Below, piece after piece: positions 1 to 13,300 of a stretch of 64,000 bases of DNA. Where the stretch lies: positions 35,844,405 to 35,908,404 of the forward strand of contig CM065301.1 in assembly GCA_032871835.1 (NCBI GenBank), written 5' to 3'. The position numbers were made by a program, and so were the translations under genes. This DNA is from Dipteronia dyeriana. Its lineage: Eukaryota; Streptophyta; Magnoliopsida; Sapindales; Sapindaceae. Every line of letters starts with the position of its first letter. Position 1 is the first letter of the stretch. The notes beneath the pieces are model-generated. The model searched no databases, was not told where the DNA came from, and saw only the letters and a program-made list of their open reading frames with translations.

Positions 1-1994
1 CACATCAGGTCTTCTTGGAGTATCCTACAAATGGGCAGACTATAGACTTGGAGTCTAGATTTTCACTTATGTTCTTTAGCACGTGTGCTGGACACCCCCA
101 TATGCAAAAATATCACAAATTAGCTTTACGACCATTCCACAACTCTAGGGGAGTCTTAGGAACAGATTCGGATGGCACTACATTCAAAATGTATGCCGCT
201 GTTTGTAATGCATATCCCTAGAAGGAATTTGGTAATGATGAGAAGCTAATCATAAATCTCACCATTTCCATCAGAGTTATATTTCTCCTCTCCATTACAC
301 CATTTTACTGAGGTGTACCATGAGCTATAAGTTGGGAAACTATCTCGTGCTCGATAATGAAGTCTTCAAACTCTTGGTCAATGTACTCACCTTCACAATC
401 CGATCATAGTGACTTGATAGTCCTACCTAATTGATTTTCAACTTCAACTAGGAGTTCTTTGAACTTTTCAAATGTTTCCGACTTCCGTTGCATTAGGTAG
501 ACGTATCCATATCTTGAGTAGTCATCTATAAAGGTGACATAATACTCATAACCACCCCTAGCTTTAACATTCATCGGTCCGCAGACGTCTGTATATATAA
601 GATCTAGCGGTTCTTTAGCTCTATGCCCTTTTCCAGTAAAAAGTTTCTTAGTCATCTTACCTTCCAGACAAGATTTGCAGACAGGTAAGGTGTTAACCTT
701 TAACTCACTTAAAGGTCCGCTTTTAACTTGTCTGTTTATCCGATCAAGGTTGATATGACCAAGCCTTAGATGCTCGAGATACGTGTCATTATCTGGAGAA
801 ATCATATGTCATTTAGTTTTTGTTTTTTCAACCTTAAACATTTTGGTGTTGAGCAATGTAGTATGTATTAACGGTCTTAACACATACAAATTATTTTCAT
901 TAATTTTTGAACAAATATTCATACCATTCTTTCCAATAATAATAGACTTATTATTAAAAGAAACAATATTTTTGTTCTAACAACTTAGAAATGGAAATCA
1001 AATTCCGTGTAAATCCAGGAATATAAAATACATTGTCCAACAATATATAATTATTACAAAAACATAATCTGATTATGCCCACTGCTCGTGCCGACACGAC
1101 ATCCCCTGACACCACACGTATTGAGGAGACTCTCTCCTCTAGCTGTGTCCAAGAATCAGTCTATTGCAAAGAAGAACAAACATGGTTAGTGACCCTCGAA
1201 TCAACTATCCAAGGTGAAGAATCATCTTACACTAAACATGACTCAAGAACAAGTAAATCACATTTACCTTTTTGGACTTCTTCTTGCCTTAGGCTTTCTT
1301 GGGTTTGGGCTTACCCTTCGCCTTCTCAGCAGACCTCTTCCTCTTCTTATTATTGAAGGAAGATGGTTCGACAACATTTTCCTCACCGGTCTTACCCTTG
1401 TTATCCTTAGTCAAGGACTCAAAGGTATCGAGCTCATTAAGCAATTGCGTGAGACTAAACTTTAACTTGTTCATCTCGTAGTTGTTTTTAAATTGATCAA
1501 AACTCTTTGGAAGAGTAATCAGTATGATGCTCGCTTGAATGGGTTTGTCAATGGCCCCGCCATGACTTCTACTGTGTTGAAGTAGGACATCATGCTCAGG
1601 ACATGTTCCCGAACTGACGTACCTTCCTTCATACGAGCGAACATAGCGGAATGAATAGCTTCATATCGCTTTTACTCGGAGGGCTACCCGAACATAGCTT
1701 GCAATGACTCCATGATTTCGAATGCTGAAGTCATTGCTTCGTTCTTTGTGACAAGCACGTCTGTCATTGAAGCTAAAGATATGTTCGGGCTTTCTCATCA
1801 GATGAGACCCATCGCTGGTATGCCTCACGAATAGTTCGTGCGACATTGACAGCAGACACTGGAGGACATTCCTCTGTAAGCACAAACTTGAGCTCTTTGG
1901 TGACCAATACTGCATTAATGTTAAGTTTTCACTTAGTGTAGTTTTCACCAGTTAATTTATCATTTGTGAGAATTTGTAGTAATGCAGAAAACAT
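1..1994 (-). pseudogene. Copia gag-protease-integrase, broken
   Basis: Remnant of a Copia polyprotein. The gag start is near 1994 (minus-strand ATG at 1994-1992), in a frame reading LLQILTNDKLTGENYTK, followed by the usual FVLTEECPP block (about 1860-1960) and a basic lysine-rich gag end (1289-1474). The protease region near 1190 reads IVDSRVTNHVCSSLQ, where the active-site Asp-Ser-Gly of the family has become Asp-Ser-Arg. The GAG-pre-integrase (HLRLGHINLDRI, CKSCLEGKMTKK) and the first part of the integrase core (DVCGPMNVKARGG, FIDDYSRYGYVYLM) form one open stretch at 404-805. The core continues through LRSDCEGEY and APGTPQ-like residues to about 220, where a stop replaces the Gln before NGV, and then to the C-terminal ELWNGRK block. 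Order and motifs identify the family. The stops and the lost protease glycine mean no active product. Confidence 0.85.
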
Positions 1995-3528
1995 TATTGC
2001 TGAAATAAATAAAATATTTATTCAGTCATTTATTTAAAACAAGTGCGAGTGCTTTGGTATAAATTTAAACATGATACATGAATATGTTTAATGAACTATA
2101 ACTACTTTAAAACTAGTTACTATACCACGACAATCCAACATACCATAAAGAAGTGTCGTTTTAGGGTCGGTCAAGTCCTTGCATGTTGGATCGAGGCATT
2201 CTCAATCAAATGATATTCTACAATAACTCTTATTCGATATCATTCAACTATCGTTTATTCAGTCAGGTTTTTAATTAGCAAACTTAATCAACACCTTCGT
2301 GAGTGTAACCCACCATTTCAGATCTCATGAGCTTAACTTGAGAATTGTCGCCTTAGGGTCGGTCAATCCCGAAATACCCTCAGAAATCCTATCCGTTAGG
2401 AAGTCAACATTGGTATTGATCTTTGTGGAAACCCTTCTTAGGGAGGACGAAAGCAAAACCATCATGAAGCCCCACTCGGATCTCACGGTGTTAAACTGAT
2501 AATGGAGACTGCGGGATATATATGTCATATATCCCTATCCCACTCACTCTTTTGTAAAAAGGGTTTTCTATTATCCGTTAATGCACATAGACTCTACAGG
2601 ATCAAACGACTAACATTAATCAAGTTATTTAGCGCATTAACTAATTTGAATCAAATTCTAATTAACTAATAAACTATTAATGATTTTTATTAATTAAAAG
2701 TCTAATATATTAGTGAATAATCTAAGCCTTTGCAAACTTTTTACTGAAGTCAGATTATTATGATAGTGTTTACCAAGTTTTAATTATTAAAACTCTAACA
2801 CTTTATTCGATCCATTTATTAGTAGGTTATTAATCATATCAATCATAATTACAATAAATGACTATATTAATCTAACTTATTAAACTCTTTAATAACTAGA
2901 TTAATATTAATGAGAATTACAAAGTTTTTTAACTATTAAAAACTAATATCATTTTCATAGCCAATTATGTATTTACCCATTTTAATCACATTAAAAAAAA
3001 TACATAAAATATCATGCTATGATGCATGTATGACATATCAAATATATTTGTGTAGACACATCTAATCTAAATGATATAGTATGCATTATAATGTTTTTAT
3101 CATTATATAATATAAAGCATATATGAATTGACATAGTACTGTGGATTATTTAAACTAAAAAAAATCGGAATCTAAAAGTACAAAAATAATGCCTTGGTTT
3201 TCTTGTAATTTCCAAGTCTTCCAGTCTCTTCATGTCACTCCGATTCATCACATGAATCCTTCTTCGTGATTTATTCAGGTCTTCAATATAGGTTACAAAA
3301 TTTTATTTTTTTATTTATAATACAATAACAGTAAAAATTTAAAAATAATTAAAAAATTATTATATAACCCATAAACCTTAAATCCACAGTACCATAAAAT
3401 TTTTCGATCAACCCTATTTAAATTAAACAATTTAATTATAAACATCCATACAATCATAAAGATGGTGCCTAAACATTCATACATACAAAAGCATCGAAAA
3501 CAATTTTCTGTTCCAAAAAATAAACCAT
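1995..3528 (-). other. Copia leader between primer site and gag, no gene seen
   Basis: Very AT-rich and without a convincing ORF on either strand. It contains two similar stretches holding the phrase TTAGGGTCGGTCAA (2161 and 2352 areas), which look like an internal duplication or a piece of another LTR. At 1.5 kb it is long for a Copia leader, so an unrecognised insertion is possible. Confidence 0.45.
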
Positions 3529-3540
3529 GCTCTGATGCCA
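3529..3540 (-). promoter_or_regulatory. Copia primer-binding site (tRNA-Met type)
   Basis: On the minus strand this reads TGGCATCAGAGC, one base away from TGGTATCAGAGC, the complement of the initiator tRNA-Met 3' end that primes most plant Copia elements. Its position directly inside the LTR fixes the element's orientation. Confidence 0.8.
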
Positions 3541-3542
3541 AT

Positions 3543-5568
3543 TATTAGAATCCCGTTCACTGGTAGCACAGCTGAAGTCAGTTTTAATTTTTTTTATACA
3601 AGTCGTAATTGATCTAGAACCAGTGAACTTGAGATCGTAATAATTTTTTGAACTCATACATATTTATACATATCAATTATTACAATAATAAATAAATATG
3701 TATACAGGGAAATTGTAATCAATGTAATAAGAAGAAAATAAAATCATACCAACGTTTAGAGGCTCTTTCACTTTACGATATGTTTCTGGTCTGCACCAAT
3801 GATCTTTCTCGCTATATCGCGAGACTAATAACTACGTGCGGGCACGTTACGAACTCAAAAACTTAGGATGGAGGATCTAAAAAAGGTTGAAGAACCTTTT
3901 TCTTCCTCAAAGAAAACTACCTAAAACACTTCTAATACTTGAAGCAAAAATAATAATATTTATTTATGCTTAAGTGCAACGACTTGCACATACACAAAAA
4001 ATGTCTTGCTTTTGTTTTTCTTTTCTCCCGTACACGATGCACTCAAAAACAAAACTTCAGCCTTTTTTGTGTTTTATTTCATTTACCCTTTTTTGATACG
4101 CACACACACAAGCAGTGATCTCTATCTCACGCACACACACTTGCACGTTTTAAGAGTTAATAATGTGTTTATCAGTGTTTGTGTTCTGGTGTGATGTCTG
4201 ATATCATTTTTTTTTCAAATAAAAAAGTATCTAATATCTTTTGAAATCTTTTAAAAAACTGATCATTGATTTTAAAATATTTTTCAAGAAATATCTCAGA
4301 TCTTTTATTTAAAAATATAATTAAATATTTATTTTGAATTTAAACATTTTAAATTCAATTTCAAATATTTAATTTATTAAAATAAAATAAACATATTATC
4401 TTATTCTATATAAAATCAAATATCAACTAACACCATCAATTTAGTGATTAATAACAAAATTTAAAATATTATTATTTAATTTATTTAATCACCATTATTC
4501 ATTAATTAATTAATCTCATTATTCAATTAATTCCCGAATAAATATGTGTCACTTTCGTAACACTATTAATTGGACAATCCAATTGATTAACCGTGACCCT
4601 TGTTAACTAAATCGATCGGGCTAACAAGGGGACCTAATAGACCTACAATATTTTGAGCTCCAATAATCATCATAATCAGTAATTAAACTTTTTAATTAAT
4701 ATTCCTTGATTATTAACTCCAGTGTTATTCCACTAAAAACCCAAAGCTGTACTCTCTTAACTGTAGACGCTTTTACACAAACCGATACAAATTGGTGTCC
4801 ATCGATATAGCTATTACATATGATGTGATCCTCCATAGTAGTTCATAATTAGAGCTGGATCATAATGTCCGTTATAACCCTCTAACTACATATATCCTTT
4901 AAACATCGTTGATTCTCTAATGGACAATGAATCCTATTTCCTCACGGAATTTGGAGAGCGCTCATATTGTCCAAGCTCCAAATCAACCCTTAAGGGAACT
5001 ACCATCTACTTCTCACAAGAAGGAGTGGATTCCACTATTGTGTACAAACCTTCACAGCCACAAGCCAAACCGAAATCCTAACATACAAAGTATATTGATC
5101 AGGAACTGCATCTGACCTCACCCATAATATATCAAAGATCACGATCTAATCTGAAGGAGTCGATAAGACACTAAGGATTAAGATCACCCACATATAGCCA
5201 TCATTAGTTGATATATGACCCAGTCTTATATGATCACATCATACAAGGTGCCTCCATTCTCATATCTCATATGAATGATTCAGGATAGAATCACCGTATA
5301 TTACGAAATGGACCGCAACTATAGATTTACCTCAAATAAAGTACCTAACTTTATTTGCTATCTATGGACTCTTTAGATTGCATGTCTCTTACTGTATCCA
5401 TTTGTATATGACACTCATATACACAGTTCGAGATTACATCCAGCAATCTAGGATGTTAATATGCACAAGTTATAAAATCAACAACACAACAAAAATGAAT
5501 AGAACTTTTTTTTTTATTATTTCATAAATCCATTTACAGATTACATGTTTAGGGCATAATCCCCAACA
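3543..5568 (-). repeat. 5' LTR of the Copia element
   Basis: The outer end reads TGTTGGGGATTATGCCC on the minus strand, a common Copia LTR start. The inner end next to the primer site has lost a clear CA, so that boundary is accurate only to a few bases. Length is about 2.0 kb. It is AT-rich, with a run of T/A at 5508-5515. No ORF longer than about 60 codons looks real here. Confidence 0.7.
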
Positions 5569-6457
5569 CTTGAGGTTAATCTGCCGAAACAACGAGGACG
5601 ACCACTTATAGATCGTGAACGCATGTTCAAAACAACCTCATGATAATTGATTTAATTAGAGCAGCATGACTAACTATAGAAAGGGCTCTACCTTTCCACC
5701 TAGCAAACTTAGACATAATCTTATCTGCAACCGGCTATAACACAAACCGCTTAGGCATACCCTTGAATAAATGAACCCCCAAATAAGAGCACGGCAACTA
5801 TCCAATCTATTTACCAACCAAAGACTACAAATTTCCAAGCAAGGATGGAAAAATTGACAAACCGAAATAGATGGAAGATTTACTCTAGTTAACCAACTAA
5901 CCTGAAATGCTACCATAAATCCTGAAGGCATGCATGATACTTTTCATGTTCTTCATCGTACCTCTACAAAAGATCAAAACATCATCCGTATAAGCAGATG
6001 AGTCGAAGCAACAAATCCTTATAGAGAAGAAATCGGTAATAGCTGAGAAGAATCCACCATCCCAGAAAACAATCTATTAAGAAACACATCCGCAATACAA
6101 AACAAAAGAGGATGAGAGAGGACCCCCCTGACGGACCCCACTAGAGCATCTAAAATAGCCTTCTAGAGTCCCATTGATCAACACCAAAATACTTAAAGAA
6201 CTGAGGATGCCATTAATCCAATTCCCAAAAATAGAGGAAAACCCAAAAGCTTGAAATACTCTCGGAAGAAAACACCAATCCAAAGTATCGAAAGCCTTGC
6301 TAGTATCAATTTTCATGGCCAAATTGCCCCCATAACACTTCTTATGAAGCACATTCACACAGTCAGAAGCCAGAGCAATACAGTCCTCAATATGACGATC
6401 CTGAATGAAACTGAACTGATGAGGAGAGACAATCCTAGCAGTAATTTTATTGCATGA
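5569..6457 (-). pseudogene. L1-type LINE reverse transcriptase fragment
   Basis: Minus-strand remnant of a non-LTR (L1-like plant LINE) reverse transcriptase. The most intact part (about 6090-6457) reads ARIVSPHQFSFIQDRHIED, then LAMKIDTSKAFDTLDW (motif A region), GYFRCSSGVRQGGPLS, and near 5990 AYTDDVLIFCRGT, where the usual Y-A-D-D has Thr at the second position. Further on, YLGVHLFKG and KIMSKFARWKGRALSI (5650-5800) are the typical post-catalytic region. Many stops (6078, 5900, 5770 areas) make it a pseudogene. The 5' end stops near 6457, consistent with 5' truncation on insertion. The 3' end is cut by the Copia LTR at 5568/5569. Confidence 0.85.
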
Positions 6458-7240
6458 ACAATGCTGATGCTTGAACAGTTCATGGAGTGAACAATATCGT
6501 TGCATGAACATTGCGTGCGTGGACAGTGTCATGAACAGTGCCAAAAGGAAGAGGCTAAAAAATCCCTTGATTCTACCGAAAAAGATGCTTTTGAACCCTA
6601 ACCCTCAACATTTTCGTTCTCAACATGTAAACATTTATACTCTTTATTCCTTAACAAATTTTAGTACGTTACTCTTGGCATGTAACGATTTTTGCTCTGT
6701 GAGTGAACATTTTTACTCTTGACATATGAATAGTTTTGTTCTCATCATATTATAAAACACTTTTGAATGACATTTAAGTGGGCGAATACTATCAAATTTG
6801 TGCTCATAATATTTTGTTGGAATCGTTTCGACGATAGAGAGAAATGAGAAGAGAGAGACTTAAAGGAGGGAAGCAGGAAAGTTGTAGAGTGAGAAACACA
6901 AATGGATAAGAGAAGGTTTTTAGGTGAGAATGAGGTTAGAAATACCGGATGATTAACTCAGTCATTCCTCTTATAATGTACGGGTAGTTTTGACAACTTA
7001 TTAACAATTGTTTACAAAAATAGGAAAATTTTGGTAGCTATTTTTGAAAGGTTTTAATAATTTGAGGGCATAGGCAGCAATTTACTTAAATCTAAACATA
7101 TGATCAGCGAGCACAATTCTTTGCAAACATACGAGTAGAGAACCCGGAGCAGCAGAGGTCGTGACTTGTGTAATATGTTGAAGCACGTGGTTCTACTCCC
7201 ACTCTCAATTTATCATATTTCTACCTACCACTCTTACTCG
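6458..7240. other. Intergenic stretch with degenerate short repeats
   Basis: No gene seen. Between 6460 and 6545 the phrase ATGAACAGTG recurs in varied form. Between 6605 and 6750 a phrase resembling CTCTTGACATGTAAACATTTTT recurs about four times. The rest is AT-rich sequence upstream of the acyl-activating enzyme gene and may include its distal promoter. Confidence 0.5.
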
Positions 7241-7241
7241 G

Positions 7242-7250
7242 TTTTAAATA
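7242..7250 (+). promoter_or_regulatory. Possible TATA element of the acyl-activating enzyme gene
   Basis: TTTTAAATA lies about 100 bp upstream of the start codon and just upstream of a purine- and pyrimidine-rich leader. Position and composition fit a plant TATA box. No experimental start site can be read from sequence. Confidence 0.3.
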
Positions 7251-7299
7251 TTAACAAGAAGAAAGAGTACAAATTTCTTCTTCAACTTGGAGAACCAGA

Positions 7300-7304
<5 letters not shown>

Positions 7305-7347
<43 letters not shown>
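7305..7347 (+). repeat. (GA)n microsatellite in the 5' leader
   Basis: About 21 GA units run directly into the start codon at 7348. GA/CT tracts are common in plant 5' leaders and can bind GAGA-type (BBR/BPC) factors. Because the tract touches the ATG, length changes would alter the start-codon context. Confidence 0.95.
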
Positions 7348-7351
<4 letters not shown>

Positions 7352-10300
7352 GGAAGAAGATCGGTGAAGTGGGCTTGGAGGACTTGGTGAAGGCCGGTTT
7401 GAGAATGGAGGGGGCAAGAGAGTTTGATGAGATTCTAAGTGGAGTGTTGAGAAGAAAAAGAGGAGTGTTGGAGTTGGACCCAAGAGAGGTGTGGAGGGAG
7501 TTGGTTGCTCAGAAAGTGCTCAAGCCATGGCACCCACATAGGTTGCACCAGCTTCTTTATTACAGTGTCTATGCTGATTGGGATGTCTCCTCCAATGGAC
7601 CTCCTCTTTCCTGGTTCCCTTCTCCGTAATCTTCTTTCTTCTTTCTTCTCTCTTGTTCATTTTCTCTGCTTATTTTCTCATACCTGTTGTTTAGTTTTTG
7701 TTAAAACTGCCTGTTGTTTGGCATTTTTGAAATGATAGGAATAGTGATTTATGGATTAATAAAATACCTTAATTTAATGCTATATCAATTAGCATTGCTG
7801 AAGAGAATATATAACAGGAAACATGTATAAGTTGTGGTCACAGATTAATGGGTTTATATGACCATGGTGAAGAATATGAATGGTAAAATCACTTTGTGAT
7901 AAAACTTGAGCAATTAACGAATATCTGGAAAATTTGGGGTAAGAGTATTGTTCCGATAGATAACACTTCTGTAGAGTTCATTAATATCTGAGCTTATTAG
8001 TTTATCTCCCTATATTTGAATGATCGGTCTCAACTCTGGAGGAAGAACTGCTAATAAGCATAAAACCACCCACTCTGGGTCTATATTTGTTCGAATAAAA
8101 TGATTAGCTAATTCTATGCGTCTAACCAAAAAATCCGTTCTTCTTCCAATTTTTCGATCTTCCCATTCATTACCTGTGGGTCCTGGTTTGGCTGTGTCTT
8201 GATCAGTTTATGAAATTGGTGGGAATGGTTTGAAAAAGGGCTCACGGTGGGCACTATAATTGTGGCTGCTGTTATGGGTTTAATTAATCAAAGAAAGTAT
8301 TGAAAGCTTGCTTTCTAAAAAATTGATTCAATGAGCAATATCAAAGTGATCAGATACAATGTGGGTGAAATTGGGTACAAGTTTAAGTTGTGGAGTTTGA
8401 TATGCAAGGTAATCAGAAATCTTGGTTTTATTATATTGTGTTGTATTAGCACTTATTTTGCTGTTCTCTGTATTTATTTATCCTTCCTAGTTGTCTAGAC
8501 TCCAGCCTTATAACTGAAAAGTATTGATTCTACACTCTTATATTTCTGGTGACAACATTAACTTGTAATTGAACTCAGCATCATTGAATATGTTTGATGG
8601 TTATATGAATAGTAGGAGAAGTAGGCTATATTTTTGTGCTGCAAATATCTAATTGGAGTGCAGGTTTCGCTTAGTAGCTTAATGATCATGCATTATCAAA
8701 ACTTTTTAAGATGGCATGTCTGTTTCAGTATGTGGACTTAATGCGTCAAAGTTTGCAATCTCTTCTTCTAATGGACTATCATGTTCTCTAATGTCAGACA
8801 TCAAGCTAAACTTACTAACTTGGGAAGAGCAATGGAGATTCATGGTCCCAAGCTTTTAGGGTCTTTATACAAAGACCCCATAACGAGCATTAACCTCTTT
8901 CACAAATTCTCAGTTCAACATCCGGAGGTTAGTACTTTTTATGCTTATAGTTATACATTTATACTTTAATATAATCTTGAGCTTTAATGCAGCATTTTAT
9001 TTACAAGAATAGTTTTCCTTATTTCATTTTGTTTCTGTTACTGATTCTCAGGCTTATTGGCCTATTGTCCTAAAAGAGCTTTCAGTTGTATTTCATGAAG
9101 CCCCAAAGTGTATTCTAGAAAGAAATGATAAATCAAAACAAGGTGGAACATGGCTTCCTGGTTCTCTTCTGAATATCGCTGAATGCTGTTTGCAACCCAT
9201 GAGCCATCCTAGAAAACAGGATGACAGTGTGGCTGTTGTGTGGAGAGATGAAGGGTGTGACGACTCCAGTGTTAACCGTATGACATTGAAAGAATTCCGA
9301 GAACAAGTAATGTATGCTCTCATCTGTAATTTGTGGTTGATGTTTCAATCTTATTGTAATGTAGTCCTCTGGTTTATTTATAATTTTTAAAAAAGAAAAA
9401 TATGATTCATTTACTAACTAAGGTTTACAAGAACCCCTGCTTAAACTGGTCATGCACGCCCTTAAGTTTTCTTGTCTACTACATAACCATGTTCAAGAAA
9501 GCACAGTATTTTAGTTTCAATGATGCTATTGTGCATATGACGTTCTCTTAGTTATATTCTCAGCTTAACTTTATATCAGACACCTTAAATTTCAGAATAT
9601 ATGAACTGTTTGGTACAGGCGATATAAGCCCATCTCCATTGAATGAAAACACAACAATCAATCATATTGTGTTGTCAAATTAGTCTCTTTTGAAAAATTA
9701 ATCGCATATTTCATGCTTAAACTTTGTCATATATGTAGATAAAAGGATGAAGTTGTTATTGATACAAATGATGTAGGAAGAAATAGGATTGGACAAAGCA
9801 TAATGAAGAGGATTCAATTATAAAGTTTCCGTTTTTTTTTCTACTTAACATCAAGTTAATTCTTGTTTCCTCTCATCTTTCCTTCCTCACATCTGTTTCT
9901 TTTCATTTTTGGTTATATTTTCTTCTATATGTTTTTAATTATTTGGCTACAAACCGAGTTACAGGTTGTTGGCTAATGCGCTGGATGCAACATTCTCAAA
10001 GGGTGATGCAATTGCCATTGACATGCCAATGACAGTTCATGCAGTTATAATATATTTGGCAATTGTACTAGCTGGATTTGTTGTTGTGTCTATTGCTGAC
10101 AGCTTTGCAGCGAGGGAAATTGCAACCCGTTTGCGAGTATCTAATGCGAAGGGTATATTTACTCAGGTGATCTTTCATTACAATAGATCTCTTGTACAAA
10201 AGGGATTAGAATTTCCAAATGATAGGAACTTCATTGCTACACTTGTCTTCCGTTTTTAATCTTTTAGTTTTTGAAGCACATGTATTAGTTGTAAGGGAAT

Positions 10301-13300
10301 GAAAGTCCAGTTGACAGATTGGTTATCCTTAACCTGTTATCGACTTCAGATTTTAGAACTGTGAAAGACTTGGCATCATCTGTTTAGAGTTTTCGGCTTC
10401 AGATAACAAGGTTTCCATAATTTTTCTGTCACTGTTTCATTTTCTACATTGCCTTTCGCCACGGAATTGAAAATGGTATATAATAATATGAATAAAGTAC
10501 AAGATTCTGACTGGTTAAACATCCCTGTCACTATCGAGTCATTTTCAACCATTGGTCTGGCTTTTTTGAAATATGCATGGCTATATTATTATATAGTTTA
10601 AGAGGTTCAGTTTTCCATACAAGCTTTATAAATTGTGTGAAATGTTCAACTTCAAATCTAGCTAATTTGGTTATGTGCCAGTTTGCATATATTCTTTTGT
10701 TTCGGAAATTGATATTTGCCTTAAATTTTATTCAGGATTATATTGTTAGAGGAGGTAAAAGGGTTCCTTTATACAGGTAAATGAACACTTTGTTTAAAAA
10801 AAATCTTTCTATTATATAATTAATTATTATCTTTTACTGTCTATGTTAGATGGTGTATATTTTTAATCTGGGTAGGTGAGAATGTTACCAGATTTGATGA
10901 TGGAACCATGTGTCCGAAATTAGACTCACCCCAGTTGAGTCCCCGAAGATGGACGCTTTCATGCTCAATGGGGATGACAACTAATTCTAAAAAACCAATA
11001 ATATTCAAAAAACTAGATTGCATTGTTTTGAAATTTGTTGGTGTATCATGACACTCATACCTCCTCAGATAAATTGGTTAAGTCTTTAGTTGAAAGTAAT
11101 GAGCGAGGTAGCTTTCTGGACCTTTCGAAAGGTCTGCATATATTTAACATAATGCCTGGTTAGATGCATCTGATGATTATAAGAAGTGCTTGAAATGAAC
11201 ATGCAATTTGCTAGAAGTAGTAGAGAATTGGGTTTCTGATTGATGATTGGTTTTCGAATTACTTTTTCATGGAGCTTTGAGTTTCAACCTACTCAAGTTA
11301 AGATTCCATTGGATTTTGCACAAGCTTTAATGACCTTTGGACAATTTGTTGAGATATTTGTGCAGAAATGCTCCTTTTGCCTAAAAATAAATTCCAAATA
11401 ACAGTTTCTAGTTTAGTTGCATTCTTTGAAGGCTATTTATTTGTCAGATTGAAAACCAAATCTGGGTTGGTTAACAGTTAACACCATTTCTTTTTTGATG
11501 AACTTGTTTATACATTGGTACGTGATCTGTTTCTTTTTTCTCAGAAGTCCTCTGGTATCATAATGGCAATTTGTCTTTCTTTTGCAGTAAAGTTGTAGAA
11601 GCTGCTCCTTTAAAAGCTATTGTGCTCCCTGGGATTGGGAACAATTTATCCATTCAAATAAGAGAAAAGGATTTATCCTGGAAAGATTTTCTTTCTAGTG
11701 TCGATCACCATCCTAGGTAACATGTACTCTTGTTTTTGTCCTCTAAAAGAATCATCTTTATCATCAATATCTATAATATCCCGAAATCTTTTTACAGTTT
11801 CTCCGTAAAATTGGTCTCACACCATTTCAAAGTATGTAACAACATTCTCTTGGTGGCAGGCCAAATTATTATGTTCCGGATTATCGACCAGTAGACTCAA
11901 TAATTAATATACTCTTTTCATCTGGAACCACAGGTAGAGATATCCTTCAACAGCATATGGTGTTGTCCGAACTTTTGACATTCATTTTATCATATAATAT
12001 ATAGTTTATCTGTCGGTCTTCATCAGGAGAACCAAAAGCTATCCCGTGGACTCAACTTCCACCGATTAGATGTGCTGCTGAAATATGGGCTCATATTGAT
12101 CTTAAAGTTGGAGATGTTTTCTGTTGGCCAACAAATTTAGGATGGGTGATGGGACCGATTCTAATGTTTGCATGCTTTCTAAATGGCGCAACACTTGCTC
12201 TTTATCATGGATCTCCTCTAGGATGCAGTTTTGGAAAATTTGTTCAGGTGACACTTCTATATTTGCTTTTCTTCTTATGAAAAGTGAATCTTGCCAATCA
12301 AGGGGTTGGAGCAGAGGTGTCCATGGTTTGGTTAAACTGACGATTAAAAATTGAAACCGAATGGAAAAAACTGGAACCGAAACCTTAACCGTAACCGAAA
12401 CCGAAACCGAAACCGGCAGTTACAAAACCGGTTTTGACCCGGTTCGGTTACGGTTAGAGAAAAACCGCTGAAAACCGACGTTATACCGACAATATAATTG
12501 TCGGTTTTATTTCTAATTTTGTTTTTTAATACCCAACCAATCAGATGACGACACGTGGCATTGAATTTTAAAAAATAAAATAACAAACCGGTTGGAACCG
12601 AAACCGGAACCGGTCTGTTTCGAAACTGAATACGAAATCGTAACCGCCAAACCAGCGGTTACAAACCGAAACCAAGCCAGCTAGGCCGGTTCTGGTTTCG
12701 GTTTCTGCATCCCATGAAACCGGAACCGGCGGTTTCAAACCGAACCGGAACTGAACAGAACCGTGGACACCACTAGGTTGGAGTGGTGCAGTGATGTGGT
12801 CTTAAAAATAAAATATAAAGAGTCGCTTAAAGGTTACAGAGCGAAGAAGAAGAATTTGCTAGGCAAAGCTTACAAAGACATCACGTGTGTACAAATGCTA
12901 TCAAAGGGGGATTAAATTACTGCTAGGAGAACATCATGCGTGTACAAATGCTATCAAAGGGGGATTAAATTACTGCCAGTCCTAGTTTTTAATAGATCTA
13001 TCCTTAACAAAGTTTGCTCAAGTCCTGTTTAACATGCCATTGATTTCGTTAAATACAATTCCATGAGCAATTGTTTAAAACTTATTTTAGATATTAATGA
13101 TCAGTTATGGTGTAAAAGAAGACAAGACTACTTCCCTTGGCTATAGTGAAATGGGATAGTATGGAATGAAACTTGTCTAATCTTCTGTTATATATTTTCA
13201 GGATGCTGGAGTGACCGTCTTGGGTACAGTTCCAAGCTTAGTGAAAGCGTGGAAGAGCGCAAACAGTGTGGATGGCTTAGATTGGACAAAGATAAGGTAG

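Larger units (their letters stand above)
1..5568 (-). mobile_element. Decayed Ty1/Copia LTR retrotransposon, 5' half
   Basis: Minus-strand Copia element whose 3' part lies beyond the left edge of the window. Reading from high to low coordinates it shows an LTR (about 3543-5568, outer end reading TGTTGGGGATTATGCCC on the minus strand), a primer-binding site complementary to the end of tRNA-Met (3529-3540), a long leader (1995-3528), a gag start near 1994, then protease, GAG-pre-integrase and integrase coding remnants down to position 1. Stops and frameshifts break the coding part, so it is an old copy. Its outer LTR end abuts a LINE fragment, which suggests that it inserted into the LINE. The second LTR and the target duplication are outside the window. 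Confidence 0.85.

Noticed and set aside
7303..7347. Upstream TTG start giving an Arg-Glu repeat tail
   Set aside because: The tail is only the translated GA microsatellite; the ATG at 7348 gives the family-like N-terminus.
7244..7483. Minus-strand ORF opposite exon 1 (Ser/Leu-rich)
   Set aside because: Shadow of the GA tract and of exon 1.
9307..9311. Exon 3 donor at GAACAA|GTAATG of the acyl-activating enzyme gene
   Set aside because: It would leave exon 4 out of phase. The donor AT|GTATGC at 9311/9312 restores a Val-Met codon pair and joins in phase with exon 4 at 9965.
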